Below are positions 35,548 to 46,811 of a stretch of DNA of 64,000 nucleotides, in pieces. Where the stretch lies: positions 10,101,501 to 10,165,500 of the forward strand of contig CAJFCV020000005.1 in assembly GCA_904066235.2 (NCBI GenBank), read 5' to 3'. The position numbers and the translations under genes were made by a program. The notes beneath the pieces were generated by a model. The model had not been told where the DNA came from. It saw only the letters and a program-made list of their open reading frames with translations, and did not search any database. The first letter of the stretch is position 1. Every line of letters starts with the position of its first letter. This DNA is from Bursaphelenchus xylophilus. Its lineage: Eukaryota > Nematoda > Chromadorea > Rhabditida > Aphelenchoididae.

Positions 35548-35706
35548 CGATTGATCTGTCGGGAAAATCAAGTGGATTTGTCGCAGCAAAATATCTTATA
35601 TATTATCTCGCCTCATTGCGGCAAATCTCCAGCCGCGGCAAGCCCTCGCAAAGTCATGATGGGCGATGTCAACGCTCTAGAAATCCACGCTATTTTCTTT
35701 TTTATG
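35548..35706. mobile_element. MITE family 1A, degenerate
   Basis: Left GATCTGTCGGGAAAATCAAG; internal CAAATCTCCAGCCGCGGC; right end decayed (AATCCACGCTATTTTC). Confidence 0.65.
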
Positions 35707-35972
35707 CACGTTTTACTGTCACTACATTCAAGCGTCCAATTTTACAGGCTTAGGGTTGCGGAATACATAATAAACAAATTATGGGCTAATGCAATGTACT
35801 ATTTGTTTGCCAGGCGGTAGTTGTAAGTCTGAATAATAAAATTTATTATTCTAGCGAGCTAGTTAATTGCATGCGCTATATTCATTGGAATTAGCAGCTG
35901 AACACGGTGAAAAAGCGACTGCAAATTTTGTCCTCATTAGAGTTACTATTTCCCACGTTACTTGGCGGCGCT

Positions 35973-37538
35973 ATGGACACTGTAAACCCACTATACCCGG
36001 CAATTTTACTATCTATGATTGCGACGTTCGGAATCTTTGGGAACTTGAATATTCTCGCCGCAACTGCCAGGAAACCCGGGCTTCGCACAACCTGCAACTA
36101 CCTCATTTCAGCAACCGCCTTGTTTGACATTATACACCAACTCAGTCAGTATATTGTCACGTTCTTCGCGTTTTCCGGGGATTATCCCACATTTGAGGTC
36201 TGTTTTTCGTTACAATTTTTTCCAATGATTGGTTGTAACGCCGCTGAAGTTGCAATGCTCTTGACTTGTCTAGACCGTTTGGTGTGTGTGGCGAAGCCTG
36301 TGGTGTAAGTTCGCATATGCCAGATTCTTATATCGAGCCATTGCCAACGTTCTATATCTCATATTTTCTTTTACGTTTTTTTAAAAGTGTGTAGATTTTT
36401 TGTCGCAAGCAAAGGAGACAATCTAACCTGGTCTGGGCGGATTAGAAAAAGCCCGGGCCAATTAGCTGACCAACAGGGCACATTCGGGCTTTCGCCGGGC
36501 CAAGCCTAGGCAAATTTGAAACCGCCCGAGGACCGGCCTGACCACTTCGTTCTGCGGGCCGGGCTGCAAAAATCTGCCCGGCCAAAAAAACTGGTAGGAA
36601 ATAGTGAATCGCGCGGTGCACCGCGACAAAATGTCTACGGACTCTCTTAAAATCGTAAAGTTAGTCTGTCCGGAAAATAATGTGGATTTTTTGCGCCTTC
36701 GAAATGCCCATCATTGCTCTCCGACGGCCTAGCCGCGGCTGGAAATATGGTGTGCGACGAAGCGATCGCGCGTCGTATATTTTGCCGCAACAAATCCACA
36801 TTATTTTCCCGACAGACTGATATTTCTAATGGCTTGAGGTTTGTTCCGAAAACGTCTGACTTTCAGTCAATACAACGACCTCCAAGTATCGTACTTTTAG
36901 ATACCGCCGAATTCCTTGTGCCGTCGCCCTGCCAATGTACATTCTTCTTTCTGTTGGCTTCGGCGTTTGGGCTAACTACGCATCCTACCAGAGTATTCAG
37001 TTGATGCGACACAATCTCACCGTATGTACGCTGGCTTCCTGCTATGGTGAAGCAATGGCGTCAATAATCGGCGCTAATGGGTTGATGAATTTAGCGATGA
37101 TGGGGATTTACGGCTTGATTTGGCTGACCGTCAAAAAGATTTCGAAAAAGAGGGCCTCCGGGATGCTGCGATCAATCGGTGCCGTTACATTTTGCGTTGT
37201 TGGAGGCTGGTTGTTGACAATGGTGTTGTTCAAGGTCTTCCTCGCTCTTGAGATCCCGATTCCAGATGGCTTAATCTTGTATTTTGGGTTGTTTCTCAAC
37301 ATCTCAATAGCATTAAATTACCCCATCTACTTTTTTATGAGGTATGAAGTGTCTAAAGGCCACAGACGGCTGTATTTCTAATTTCAGCACCCAGTATCGG
37401 GCAGCTTTCAAGGAGCAGCTCAACTACCTCTGTTGCCGAGCCATTTTCAGGACAACGATTCACGGCGTTTCCAACCACAGCCAAATAACCCAAACAAACA
37501 AGACCAGGCAAACTCAATATTCCTCAAATGAAGGCTAA
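35973..37538 (+). CDS. SRSX-like chemoreceptor GPCR 1
   Basis: A seven-TM receptor resembling nematode SRSX, a family expressed mainly in chemosensory neurons; ligand unknown. Exons: 35973-36304, 36901-37341, 37388-37538; 307 residues. TM1 holds FGIFGNLNILAATAR, then LRTTCNYLISATALFD, a PMIGCNAAEVAMLLTCLDRL segment (DRL in place of DRY), and near TM6 MLRSIGAVTFCVVGGWLL. I chose the ATG at 35973 because all paralogues start with the same M-x(3-4)-PAxL block; an upstream ATG at 35907 is in frame. Exon 1 is exactly the sum (332 nt) of the first two exons (104 + 228) of every paralogue, so one intron is missing here. AATAAA is at 37559. Confidence 0.9.
36430..36600. repeat. GC-rich GGGCCGGGC repeat in GPCR 1 intron
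   Basis: Several CCCGGGCC, GCCGGGCC and GGGCCGGGCTGC blocks, unlike the AT-rich surroundings. Possibly a degraded transposon; ends not defined. Confidence 0.45.
36661..36820. mobile_element. MITE family 1A in GPCR 1 intron
   Basis: TTAGTCTGTCCGGAAAATAA and ATTATTTTCCCGACAGACTGA; TA on the right. Confidence 0.85.
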
Positions 37539-37639
37539 TCGCTGTAGTGTATGAGTTAAATAAATTGCAATGTCAACAGTTGAAAAAGGAGGAAAATTAA
37601 AGGCGCTACGACCCTGTATGCAGCTAGGAGAAGGCTTAG

Positions 37640-37960
37640 CTACTAGAAATAATAAAGTTGATCAGGTCTTGGGATAGCTTACCACCTATTTTGAGGTGTT
37701 ACATGTACTTACATCAATAATATCTAGGTAAAAGTTGCAGACCTTCGTTTTTAGCCGCAAATTTTGGTTTTTTCTGTGTTACAATACCTCATGGTAAAGA
37801 AAACAGGCGTTAATAATAGCTAGAATCAGAAAGAGTGGAGGTATAGCAAGTCTTCGCCCAGCGTCAACCGGCCATCTATGACAGACCTACCGCACGGTTT
37901 TGCTTTGAACCGAACTGTTCGGGCCAGAAAGTTGGAATGCGAATTTAAGCGCCGCGCCAG
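37640..37960. repeat. Dispersed repeat, same family as 24480-24800
   Basis: ACCTATTTTGAGGTGTTACA, a TCTTCGCCCAGCGTC block and TGTTCGGGCC are shared with the other copies. Confidence 0.55.
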
Positions 37961-38318
37961 GCCCGGCGTCGTCAACTGGCTTTACGCGACAAAAAAAGGT
38001 GCAAATTAATGGACTAGTACCCTGGTATTACAGCCGGCAAGGTTAGACAATGAGGTCTACATACAAACGATTAGAACCACAAACCTCGCTAGCTCACGCT
38101 TTGGAAGGCGGCCAGACTCTGAACTTTTGTTTATTGTTCTCCAAACTGCATCCTGTTAAGCATGTTTCATCACTCAATTCCTGTGCTACAGAGAAAATTG
38201 GTGAATAATTTATTGGATTACTTTCAGGCGGTAGTTATGAAAAGCCGAGGTTATTACCACCGCGTGAGAAGTTGGACTATTCACATCTTCAATTCCGGCT
38301 CTGTTACTTCCGTGATAA

Positions 38319-39782
38319 ATGGAAGAGTTGAGCCCGAAGATTCCGGCAGCGATATTGTCTGTTATCGCAACGTTCGGAATGTTCGGAAATTTCAATATTA
38401 TTGTGGCAACTGTAAGGACAAGGTAAGAAATATATAAATCTGACGTCAGTCTGTCGGGAAAATAGTGTGGATTTGTCGCGACTTTAAACATTTAAAAATC
38501 GTTCTTCATCGCTTTGCGACGGCTAGCGAGATTTGATGTGCGACTGCGACATTATGCAGCCACAAATCCACATTATTTTCCCGACAGACAGATGGCCGCG
38601 TTACGACCTGTTTTAGTTCTCTTCGGACAACCTGCAACTACCTCATTGCATTCACGGCGCTGTTTGACTTCATTCATCAGCTCAGCCAATACGTTGTGAC
38701 TTATTTTGCTTTCGTTGGAGACTACCCAACCATTGAGAAATGTTTTTGTTTCCAATTTCTGCCAATGATCGGCTGCAACGCCGCTGAAGTCGCGATGCTT
38801 TTTACCAGCTTGGACAGGTTGTATTGCGTTGCAAGGCCTGTGGCGTAAGTCGGGGATATCGACAAATATTTTTTTGAAACTTTACCAATAATGTGGCCAT
38901 GTCAGCTCTTGTATCAAGAGCTATAATAATAGTATAACAGAAACCTTTAATTCGGCGGTAGAATTAAGATTGCGTATTTTAATTTTTTTCTTTTTCCGTT
39001 AAGCAATGCCAAATTTTTTCAATATCTATCCCTAGCGTTTGAATTTATTTCAAGAAACTTTACAATTGAAAACATTCCAGCCACCTGTTAAGACAATTGT
39101 GCCACATTTCAGAAACCACAGCTATTTTTTAGAATTCGTTAACCTTTTTCTCACACTCCAAGAGCATTTTTAGGTATCAGCACGTCTCATGCGCTCTTGA
39201 GATTCCGATTTGCGTCGCTGTTTCACTATTTTTTGGTCTATGGATAAATTACGAGTCCTACATGAGTTTCCAGTCGATCAGATTTCAAACAACCGTATGC
39301 ACGCTCGGCTCCTGCTACAATGAAGCGCTGGAAGCCGTCACTATTTCCAACGGGCTGATCCATTTGGCAACCATATTCATTTATGGCATCATTTTTATAG
39401 TCATCAAAAAGATTACGAAACAGAAAGCCTCGGGGATGTTGCGATCAATTGCGGCTGTTACGTTTTGTGTTGTTGGAGGCTGGCTGTTGACCATGGTGCT
39501 GTTTGAGGTGTTTCTGAGTTCGGGAATTCCCGTGTCCGATGCGCTTATACTGTATCTGGGCATACCGCTGAATATTTCCATATCGTTGAACTATCCGATA
39601 TACTTTTTAATGAGGTAAACAATATAATGGGGAAAGATTTACGATGACTTCGGAATTTCAGCAGTCGATATCGTGTAGTTTTCAAGGAACAGCTGAATTT
39701 GCTCCGATGCCGCAACTTCTTTGGAACCACCGTCCAAGAAGTTTCGAATACAAGCAGCGGCGGTGTCGCCTTGAAGTCATGA
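38319..39782 (+). CDS. SRSX-like chemoreceptor GPCR 2
   Basis: Exons: 38319-38422, 38617-38844, 39174-39614, 39662-39782; 297 residues. TM1 carries FGMFGNFNIIVATVR; exon 2 holds SSLRTTCNYLIAFTALFDF and CNAAEVAMLFTSLDRLYCV; exon 3 holds LRSIAAVTFCVVGGWLLTM. Closest to GPCR 1, sharing the FIHQLSQY/IIHQLSQY segment and a 441-nt third coding block, where the other four paralogues have 444. A 1A MITE fills most of intron 1. The C-terminal tail is short and serine-rich. No sequence evidence bears on the ligand. Confidence 0.9.
38446..38592. mobile_element. MITE family 1A in GPCR 2 intron 1
   Basis: TCAGTCTGTCGGGAAAATAG...TTATTTTCCCGACAGACAGA. Confidence 0.86.
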
Positions 39783-39940
39783 AAAGTACGTTATATGGAA
39801 ATTAAGCTAGCTTTTCGGTCATTTTCGACCGACCCTTAAACCCATAATTGGGCAACTAAGTTTTATATATCTTGATCAGCACAATTTTTCGGATTTTTTG
39901 AGGTATGTCCCGTCGATAGGTAAGAGTGCGCATAAAAGTA

Positions 39941-40250
39941 CAGGGTGTACCAATTTTGTGGCCCGATTTGAATAGGCTATAACTTCTTCAATTTTGGGCC
40001 AAATTTTAAAATTCTGTGCATATTTCTGGACAGACCGAAAAGACCGCGAAAACGACCGAAAATACAACCAAAAATGAAACCAAACATAACAGCCGATAAT
40101 CGTATGGTTGACTTACCTTTGTCTATCATATTTGGTATTAAACAACATGGGGACGTCTGAGGATTCAGGAAAAAAAGAATTATAAGATTTAGCCAAACAC
40201 TAAAACAGTTATAGCCAATTTAAATCGGGCCACAAAGATGCCCCACCCTG
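39941..40250. mobile_element. Mariner-type hairpin MITE, 310 bp, TSD TA
   Basis: Starts CAGGGTGTACCAATTTTGTG and ends CCCCACCCTG with TA on both sides. Inner GGCTATAACT and AGTTATAGCC continue the inverted repeat. A half copy is at 17455-17583. Confidence 0.75.
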
Positions 40251-40260
40251 TACTTACTTT

Positions 40261-40342
40261 GCAAAGAAAATCTGAGCGCCCCACTTGAAGTACTTCCCTT
40301 ATAAATCCAAAACGAAAATCCACATTATTTTCCCGACAGACT
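40261..40342. repeat. Right ends of family 2 and family 1A, abutting
   Basis: AATCTGAGCGCCCCACTTGA...TTCCCTTATAA is a family 2 end. It is followed at once by TCCACATTATTTTCCCGACA, a lone 1A end. Confidence 0.6.
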
Positions 40343-40521
40343 TTATTTTTGAATTTTTACTCGAATTTTAGACCATAAAGCTTGCAAAGGTTTCACCGAG
40401 AAAACCGAAATTCCCAAGATTTTGCCCGTTTTACTAAACTTTGCATAAATTCAAATAATTCGACAAATCCTCAAATTTACAAATCAGTTGTTTTTATTAT
40501 ACTTTTGGCCATCGATTCGCA

Positions 40522-42270
40522 ATGGGCGCTTACGTTGAAGTGGTGCAGGAAAGGACGGCCCAACAACGGTGCGACTGTATTGCCTCGGGAATCGAATTGG
40601 CTTCAATCATCGCGATTTCTGTTGCCGTTTGTGTTCCGTGGTGGTTCACGGATGATGCTCAAGTCAGCTTTAGTCTTTTGGGATTTACGTGCAAAGTCGA
40701 AGAATACCCCTGTCCGGTGGTCATCCGCGTTTACGTGAGTTTTGTTGACTGAAGTGTTGAACAGAGTGTCGATCATGAGTTTTGGTTGCTGAGGGCTAAA
40801 GATAGCTAAAATTTCCACCGCTCTCAAAAAAAGCAATTTTTTTGACCAATTCGCTAACTGAAAGTTTGCTGAAAGTTAGCCGAAAATAGTAGGGCGCAGC
40901 TCGGAAAGCGACGTTTCGCAGCTCGCCGGAGCTAAATTTCGGTTTTTTTTCGAGCTGCGCCCAAGACGCGAGCTACGCCCGTGCATGTTCTCCGGGCTGC
41001 GCCCTATGATTTTCAGCAAACTTTCAGTTAGCCATTGGCCCCTGCGACCGAACTTGGTTGATTTTTTTGAATAGTTGACTATGGGAAACACCCCAAGTTT
41101 GACCCTCAGATTTGCTTTACGTAAATTTGGCACAAAGTTCGAGCATAGGCCACATATCAATTCCTGGAAAATTTAGCTCGTGTTTTGCAGCCTTTCTCTC
41201 GGCCGCATCTGCTTCGGAACTGCAAGACCAATACGTTTCATAATGTTGGCGATTTTTTCAGACGACCCTCGACGATCCATTCCTCAAGATCACATTCGGA
41301 TTGGTGGCGAGTTGCATTATATTAGAGGCGATTTCGGCTCTCGTCTCACATTGCGTCTCCTGCAGGGTAAGCCACTCGAAACATATGCTTATATATATTA
41401 TGTGGGATTAATTCGAAACGAATCAGGGTTCATAACAATGAAGGTATACCTCAATTTATATTTTGAATAGTAAAGCTCAGGTAGGGGAGGCAGAGTTGAT
41501 CCAGCGCAGCGTATGTAAAAGGGACGCCTCGAGTGTCCTACAGAAGCATTGTCATTACTAGCCTCTCAGAATTCTCAGATTTAAGGCGTATTTTTGTTTT
41601 AGCACCTTGGGATGCCCTCATTTCTTAATTTCTTTTCTCCGATGTTTTAGCCGGAGGCCGATGTGCTACTGGTTCCTGTAATCTACTGTCTCCACCCTAC
41701 CCAGCGGTATGCTATTCAACTCTGAAAAAAGCATCATTAAAGTTTTAGGAATTTTAGAAGTTTATACAACCTAATACCTTATACACCTTCCCTCTTTGGT
41801 TAATTTTTACGTCAATTTTGAGCATTGTGGACCACTCTTCACACAAGAAATGGCAAATTTCAGATCCCAGGTATTTTTTTGAATATTGTCTGCGCCTTTC
41901 TGGCTATCGGCGCGCTCGTCTACTTTTATATCTCCGTCTCAGGATATGGTAAGTTTTTGGGGTGGTACGTTTCGGTTGAGGCCCTTATTTTTTAAAAAAT
42001 TCTTCAAAAAATCCCGTATAACATGTCACCTTTCATTCTGAAGGGCATCTTTTGGTTTTCTGTTTGAAATTTTTTTTGAAAAAACAAAAAAATTAATATT
42101 TTTTTTATATTTTTTTACGTATTGTTTAAGGTACCTTTCCCGTTTACCTTTACGACACCGAACACAAAGGTGGCCTGGGTATAGGCTTTTATATTGCCGC
42201 TGCTGGAGCCGTCGGATTGCTGCTTTCTGCAATATTTGATATAGTTTCCATGTGCTGCTGTCGGTATTAA
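40522..42270 (+). CDS. Claudin/PMP22-like four-TM membrane protein 1
   Basis: Exons: 40522-40734, 41262-41366, 41864-41948, 42131-42270; 180 residues. Four hydrophobic segments are visible: residues about 22-45 (LASIIAISVAVCVPWW), 80-100, 110-130 (FLAIGALVYFYISVSGY) and 150-170 (GFYIAAAGAVGLLLSAIF). A first extracellular loop holds two cysteines (LLGFTCKVEEYPC). This layout suits the claudin/PMP22 superfamily, which includes nematode epithelial junction and channel-associated proteins; I see no definitive W-GLW-C-C signature, so the family call is tentative. A paralogue lies at 45494-46626 on the other strand. This copy has one extra intron (41367-41863). AATAAA is at 42323. Confidence 0.8.
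40853..41032. mobile_element. Foldback repeat with GCTAACTGAAAGTTTGCTGA ends
   Basis: Inverted arms GCTAACTGAAAGTTTGCTGA plus AGGGCGCAGC, and the complement, span 180 bp in intron 1 of claudin-like gene 1. The middle is rich in AGCTGCGCC-type blocks. Confidence 0.7.
41078..41215. repeat. Left half of Tc5-like family 2
   Basis: GGGAAACACCCCAAGTTTGA, then GGCACAAAGTT, then AGCTCGTGTTTTGCAG. Confidence 0.55.
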
Positions 42271-42755
42271 GGTGGATTCATCTTACTTGATTTAACATAT
42301 GGCATATTTAATTTGTAATCAGAATAAAGTGCAATTAATTGGTATTGAAAATTGTGTTGCAAAGGATTAATTTAATTCTAAGAAATAAATTTTTTTGGGC
42401 TAGGCTAAGGTCTGAGACCAAGGAGTTTTCTTGTTCTTCTCATTGGCTAAATGCGCATTTCGAAAACTTGTGACAGAAAGATTCAAGTGCAAAACTGAAT
42501 AAATATTGCAAAAAGACAAGTGGGGAGTTGTGCAGAGTAAACCCATTTACCCACCAAAATAACTACATTCGGGTCTCGTTTCTACGGCTTGAAGGGCAAA
42601 ATGTATTCTTTGTTTTAAAATTATACTTTCACAACATCGCCTTTGCAGTAAATAGAAGCAATAGCCAGGGCATTTTGGCCGTCTTCATGCCAGGTGCGTG
42701 GGCTTGGCATTGGAACTAAAATATCGCATTATTTTTTGGGGCATTTTTATTAATG

Positions 42756-42994
42756 CAGTGGCGGACCTGATCCATTGGCCAGAAACGCACCATTTTGCAT
42801 CCGGGAAGTACCAAAAATGCAGCAAAATGCCTCCCTCTCCAAGTGAAAAAACTCCGACTTCAAAAGCGCAGCCGCTCTTTTGAAAGGGCACGCAGTTCAA
42901 AACGGAGCTTTTTTAGTTGGAGAGGGAGGCATTTTGCCACATTTTTGATACTTCCCGGATGCAAAAGGATACGTTTTTTGCCACTGGATCACTG
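42756..42994. mobile_element. Hairpin MITE family 3
   Basis: CAGTGGCGGACCTGATCCAT with the inverted CCACTGGATCACTG end. Nearly the whole 239 bp folds back on itself. Confidence 0.75.
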
Positions 42995-43153
42995 TAAATG
43001 GAGGAAGAATACTTTTAACATGTTTGAACCATGTCGTCGCTATGCATGTGTCGTATCTTCGAAAACAACGTCGTTTAGCACTGACCATTCATTATTTCTT
43101 CTGTTATTATAGTCTTGCCTAATTTAAAATTTTAATTTACTGTTATAGAAAGA

Positions 43154-45162
43154 ATGGATGACTTGAATCCCAAATACCCCGCAATTCTATTGGCTTGTTT
43201 TGCAGCTTTTGGAATCTTTGGAAATTTGAATATTATCGCGGCAACAGTAAGAAGACGGTAAGGCAGGTACAGTGGCAAATTTCATAAATTTTGCAATTGC
43301 TTTTCGCTTTTTCACTGTGCTGACAATAAATTTCAGTTCACTCCGAACAACCTGCAACCAACTAATAGCCATTTCCGCCTTTTTCGACTTGATCCATGTG
43401 AGCAGTCAACATATCATGACTTACTTTGTGTTCTCCGGTAATTATCCGACATTAGAGAACTGCTTTTACATTCAGCTGATCCCAATGGTTGGCTGTAATG
43501 CCGGCGAAATTCTAATGTTTTTTACGAGTCTGGACCGACTTTATTGTGTTGCAAAACCTGTTGCGTAAGTTGGAAATGTTGGAAATTTAAAGGCACACCT
43601 TACTTTGGAATCGCTCTTTTCACTGCGTGAGAAACGAAATGACAAAAAAAAATTTATGTCAAAAGAAAGCCGGCAAAATTGAAAACAGTAAAATCGTAGT
43701 TAACCCGTAGAATGTCACCATATTTTTTCTGTTATTATTGGTACAATAGGCAGAGAAAAATTTTTTACACATTGTTCTACAGGGCGTATATAAAAAGCAC
43801 GGTTCAAAAGTAGCTGCTGCATTGAATTTGTTGTGGGCGCCAAACGAAGAGGGCACCGGGCGAAGAGGGTATACATACAGTGAGGGACCTGATCCAATGG
43901 CAAAAAACGTCCCATTTTGCATCCCGGAAGGGACCAAAATGACTCTAAACCCTTCCCTTCTCTATGCTAAAAAACTCCGCTTTGAAAAGCGCGCACTTTC
44001 CTTCAAGGCGGGCTCTTCAAAGAGGGGTTTTTTAGCTTAGAGAAGGGAAGGGTTTGGAGACATTTTGGTCCCTTCCAGGATGCAAAATGAGACGTTTTTT
44101 GCCATTGGATCCGGTCCCTCACTGTATAAGGGAAAATTGAGCGCAACTTTAAAATGTCTTCGCTTCGGGATGCAAAAAATGCTTTGATGATATTGAACAG
44201 AACTTTTAAGGGGTGATTTGGGCCGATAAATTCATCTTGGTTTCTGTAGAAAACGTCTGGAGGACTTTCTTCGAAAAAACCCTTTTTTGTATACCGAAGC
44301 AAAAACATCCCAAAATTTTCGTAATTCTTCTTTAGGTGCCATCTTCGCTGAGGTGTCCTCTTCAAACAAGTTAAGTGCTCTCATTGGCAAGTGCCCCTTT
44401 CAACCGCCAGACCTTCTAAAACAACCCTGTTCTTTCTGCTCATCATATACGACTTTTGATATAAAGTAGCATCTGATTTCAGCTACCAACGAATCAGCGC
44501 CGTCACCGAACTAGCCGTCTGTGTCATCGGCGCCCTCCTTTTTGCAGGCTGGTTAAATTATGAGACCTATCTAAGCGTACAACCCATCAAAGAGAAGCGG
44601 ACTCTTTGTAGTCTTGTTTCGAGCTACAATGGCCCAATTTTGGAGTGGTTTCCGGCGGCCAACGGTATCCTAAACTTTATCACCATGCTGAATTACGTTT
44701 GGATTTGGATAATTGTAAAAAAGATTACAAAAAAGCAAGCGTCGAGTATGCTACGGTCTATTGCGGCGGTAACATTTTGCGTCGTCGGCGGTTGGCTGCT
44801 GACATTTTCTGTCTTTGCTTTTTGTGTCGCCATTGGAGTAAAAATCACCGACGAATTTTTGTTGTATGCTGGGCTGCCACTCAACTTATCGGTTTCGCTG
44901 AACTATCCGCTGTACTTTGTGATGAGGTAAAAACCAGTTTTTAGCCAGAGCTTGTCTCAGCCAGCAAAGTTGATACCGTTTTAGCAGTCAATATCGTCTC
45001 GCATTCAAGCAACAACTCAATATTCTTAGTGGAAACCGTGTGTACAAAGGCATCGGCCAGGACACGTCAAACATTGCCAGCAATACGAAGCCAACGGCAA
45101 ATCAGATCGCAACTAAAAAGCCGCGTATTTGCTTTTCCAAGGAACGATGGTCAAAATACTGA
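43154..45162 (+). CDS. SRSX-like chemoreceptor GPCR 3
   Basis: Exons: 43154-43257, 43337-43564, 44483-44926, 44985-45162; 317 residues. TM1 FGIFGNLNIIAATVRRR; exon 2 SLRTTCNQLIAISAFFDLIH, then YPTLENCFYIQLIPMVGCNA and MFFTSLDRLYCVAKP; exon 3 ELAVCVIGALLFAGWLNYE, MLNYVWIWIIVKKITK and LRSIAAVTFCVVGGWLLTF. It belongs to the subgroup with GPCRs 4, 5 and 6 (exon lengths 104, 228 and 444). Intron 2 contains a complete hairpin MITE of family 3. The lysine-rich C-tail ends SKERWSKY. Confidence 0.9.
43878..44124. mobile_element. Hairpin MITE family 3 in GPCR 3 intron 2, TSD TA
   Basis: Ends CAGTGAGGGACCTGATCCAA and complement; 247 bp, nearly perfect foldback, TA on both sides. Confidence 0.85.
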
Positions 45163-45493
45163 TCGGTCGATTGTTTAGAGCCGGACGCTGTGGATTAGTT
45201 TCCGGTCGAAATGAGGGAGCGAAACTTCTTCTATCTACTCACTGCCAGGCCCAGAGACGAGGTAAGATCATCTCAGTCACAAGTCCGTTGAACTTTTATT
45301 TAAAATGGATGGTTTTAATGCCTGTATAAGTATGACAATATACAGTCTATAATTCCGTTTTCAAGCGTATGCCGAGACTTGACTTGTGAGCGAAATTTAA
45401 AAAATGGGACGCTCCCCTTGTCATCTGAACCAAAACGATGATCAATATTTTATTCTGACTATAAAGGAATAATTAGCGCTGTCGGCAAAATTT

Positions 45494-46626
45494 TCACCTC
45501 AAACAGCAGATGTTGACAGTACCAAAGGTTGACGAAGCCAATAAACCGAAAGCTCCAACGGCTGCAATGTAGAAGCTAAAACCCAGGCCACCTTTGTGAT
45601 TGGCGTCATACAAGTAGACGGGAAAGGTACCTGAAACGATACGTAAAAAATCCAAAAGAAAAAACCATGTCTTTTCGCAGCCTAAAAATAGATGAGGTGT
45701 GACATTTTATACGATTAAAAACGTTTTTCATACAGTTTTATTTATCATTTAATATTTTGGACTAAATTCGGAAAAATATTATCCTCTTCAGCAGGGCGAA
45801 ATGTACTGGCCGAAAAAAACTTACCGTATCCGAAAGCGCAAAGAAAAAAGTAGATAAGTGCACCGATAGCCAAAAGCGCGCTAACAAGCGTCAATAGCAC
45901 ACTCATCAGCTGCGATTTTATCATTTGTGTGCAGGCGCAATTTGAGATCACAACCGCCATTGAAGCCGCGGAAAGGCAGCTCAACATTAATACACGAGTG
46001 ATCAGGAGGAATGAGTCGTCGAGGCTCTTCTAAAAACATTTTTTAACGCAATGAAACGTTTAGTTCGGTATGTTTCGGTCTTTTATATGTTACGGTAACT
46101 CAAAAGGAAAGAAAACTAGCGTTATTATAATAATAGCCAGTATTAGAAAAAATGGACATATTGCAAGTCTTTGCAAAGTCTCTGCCGAGCCTTCGCATAG
46201 CGTCGACCAATCTGACAGTTTTTTCAGGCCTCGTAGGGCACTTCCTGCAACTTTTTTTCATGTATTTAACTGCTCTACGTTTTGTATCGACCGATTTTGT
46301 GTTGACCCGAACTGTCGCTGACCCGAAAAGTCGGTATGCGGAAATTTGACCCAATTTTGACCCCTTTAAAAACCGTGACTCATGACCAACACTCTGTTTA
46401 ACAATTCAGCTAACAAACTCACATAAACGCGAACGGCCACTTGGCAGGGGTAATCTTCGAAGTAGCACGTGAATCCAAAAAGACCAAAAGTGACTCGAGC
46501 ATCATCTACGAACCAAATGGGAAGAGCAACGGCGACGGCGACAATGATGATTGCTAGCACTGTCATTCTCGTGCCAACATAATCGTATCGTCTAACTGGG
46601 ACCAAGATCACCTCCTGATGACCCAT
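45494..46626 (-). CDS. Claudin/PMP22-like four-TM membrane protein 2
   Basis: Paralogue of the gene at 40522. Exons (minus): 46626-46423, 46029-45825, 45630-45494; 181 residues. TM1 MTVLAIIIVAVAVALPIWF, loop FGLFGFTCYFEDYPC, TM2 and TM3 in one exon (LMSVLLTLVSALLAIGALIY), TM4 FYIAAVGAFGLLASSTFG. The loop cysteines and the FPVYLYD segment are shared with copy 1. Exon 2 here equals exons 2 and 3 of copy 1 plus a few residues, so one intron differs. An in-frame upstream ATG at 46704 exists; I chose 46626 to match the start of the paralogue. It is transcribed divergently from the Ly6-type gene starting at 46812, with 185 bp between the starts. Confidence 0.8.
46070..46345. repeat. Dispersed repeat (24480 family) in intron of claudin-like gene 2
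   Basis: Holds GTCTCTGCCGAGCC and CGATTTTGTGTTGACCC. An inverted copy lies at 46880-47290. Confidence 0.55.
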
Positions 46627-46811
46627 TTTATCAGAAAATAAAAACAACCAACTACGACTATAAAAATGGAGGATTTGGTCAAATTTTTCGAATTTGAATA
46701 GCAAGTTTTGATGAAGGCTACAAAATCTTGGGAATTTTGATTTTCGGACCTCGGAGGGACCGATTTTTCATTTCAATTCAAATTTTGCACGGTCGAAACG
46801 GCGACTTTGGA
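46627..46811. promoter_or_regulatory. Probable bidirectional promoter region
   Basis: The 185 bp between the divergent starts of claudin-like gene 2 and the Ly6-type gene 1 must hold at least part of both promoters. No specific motif is identified. Confidence 0.4.
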
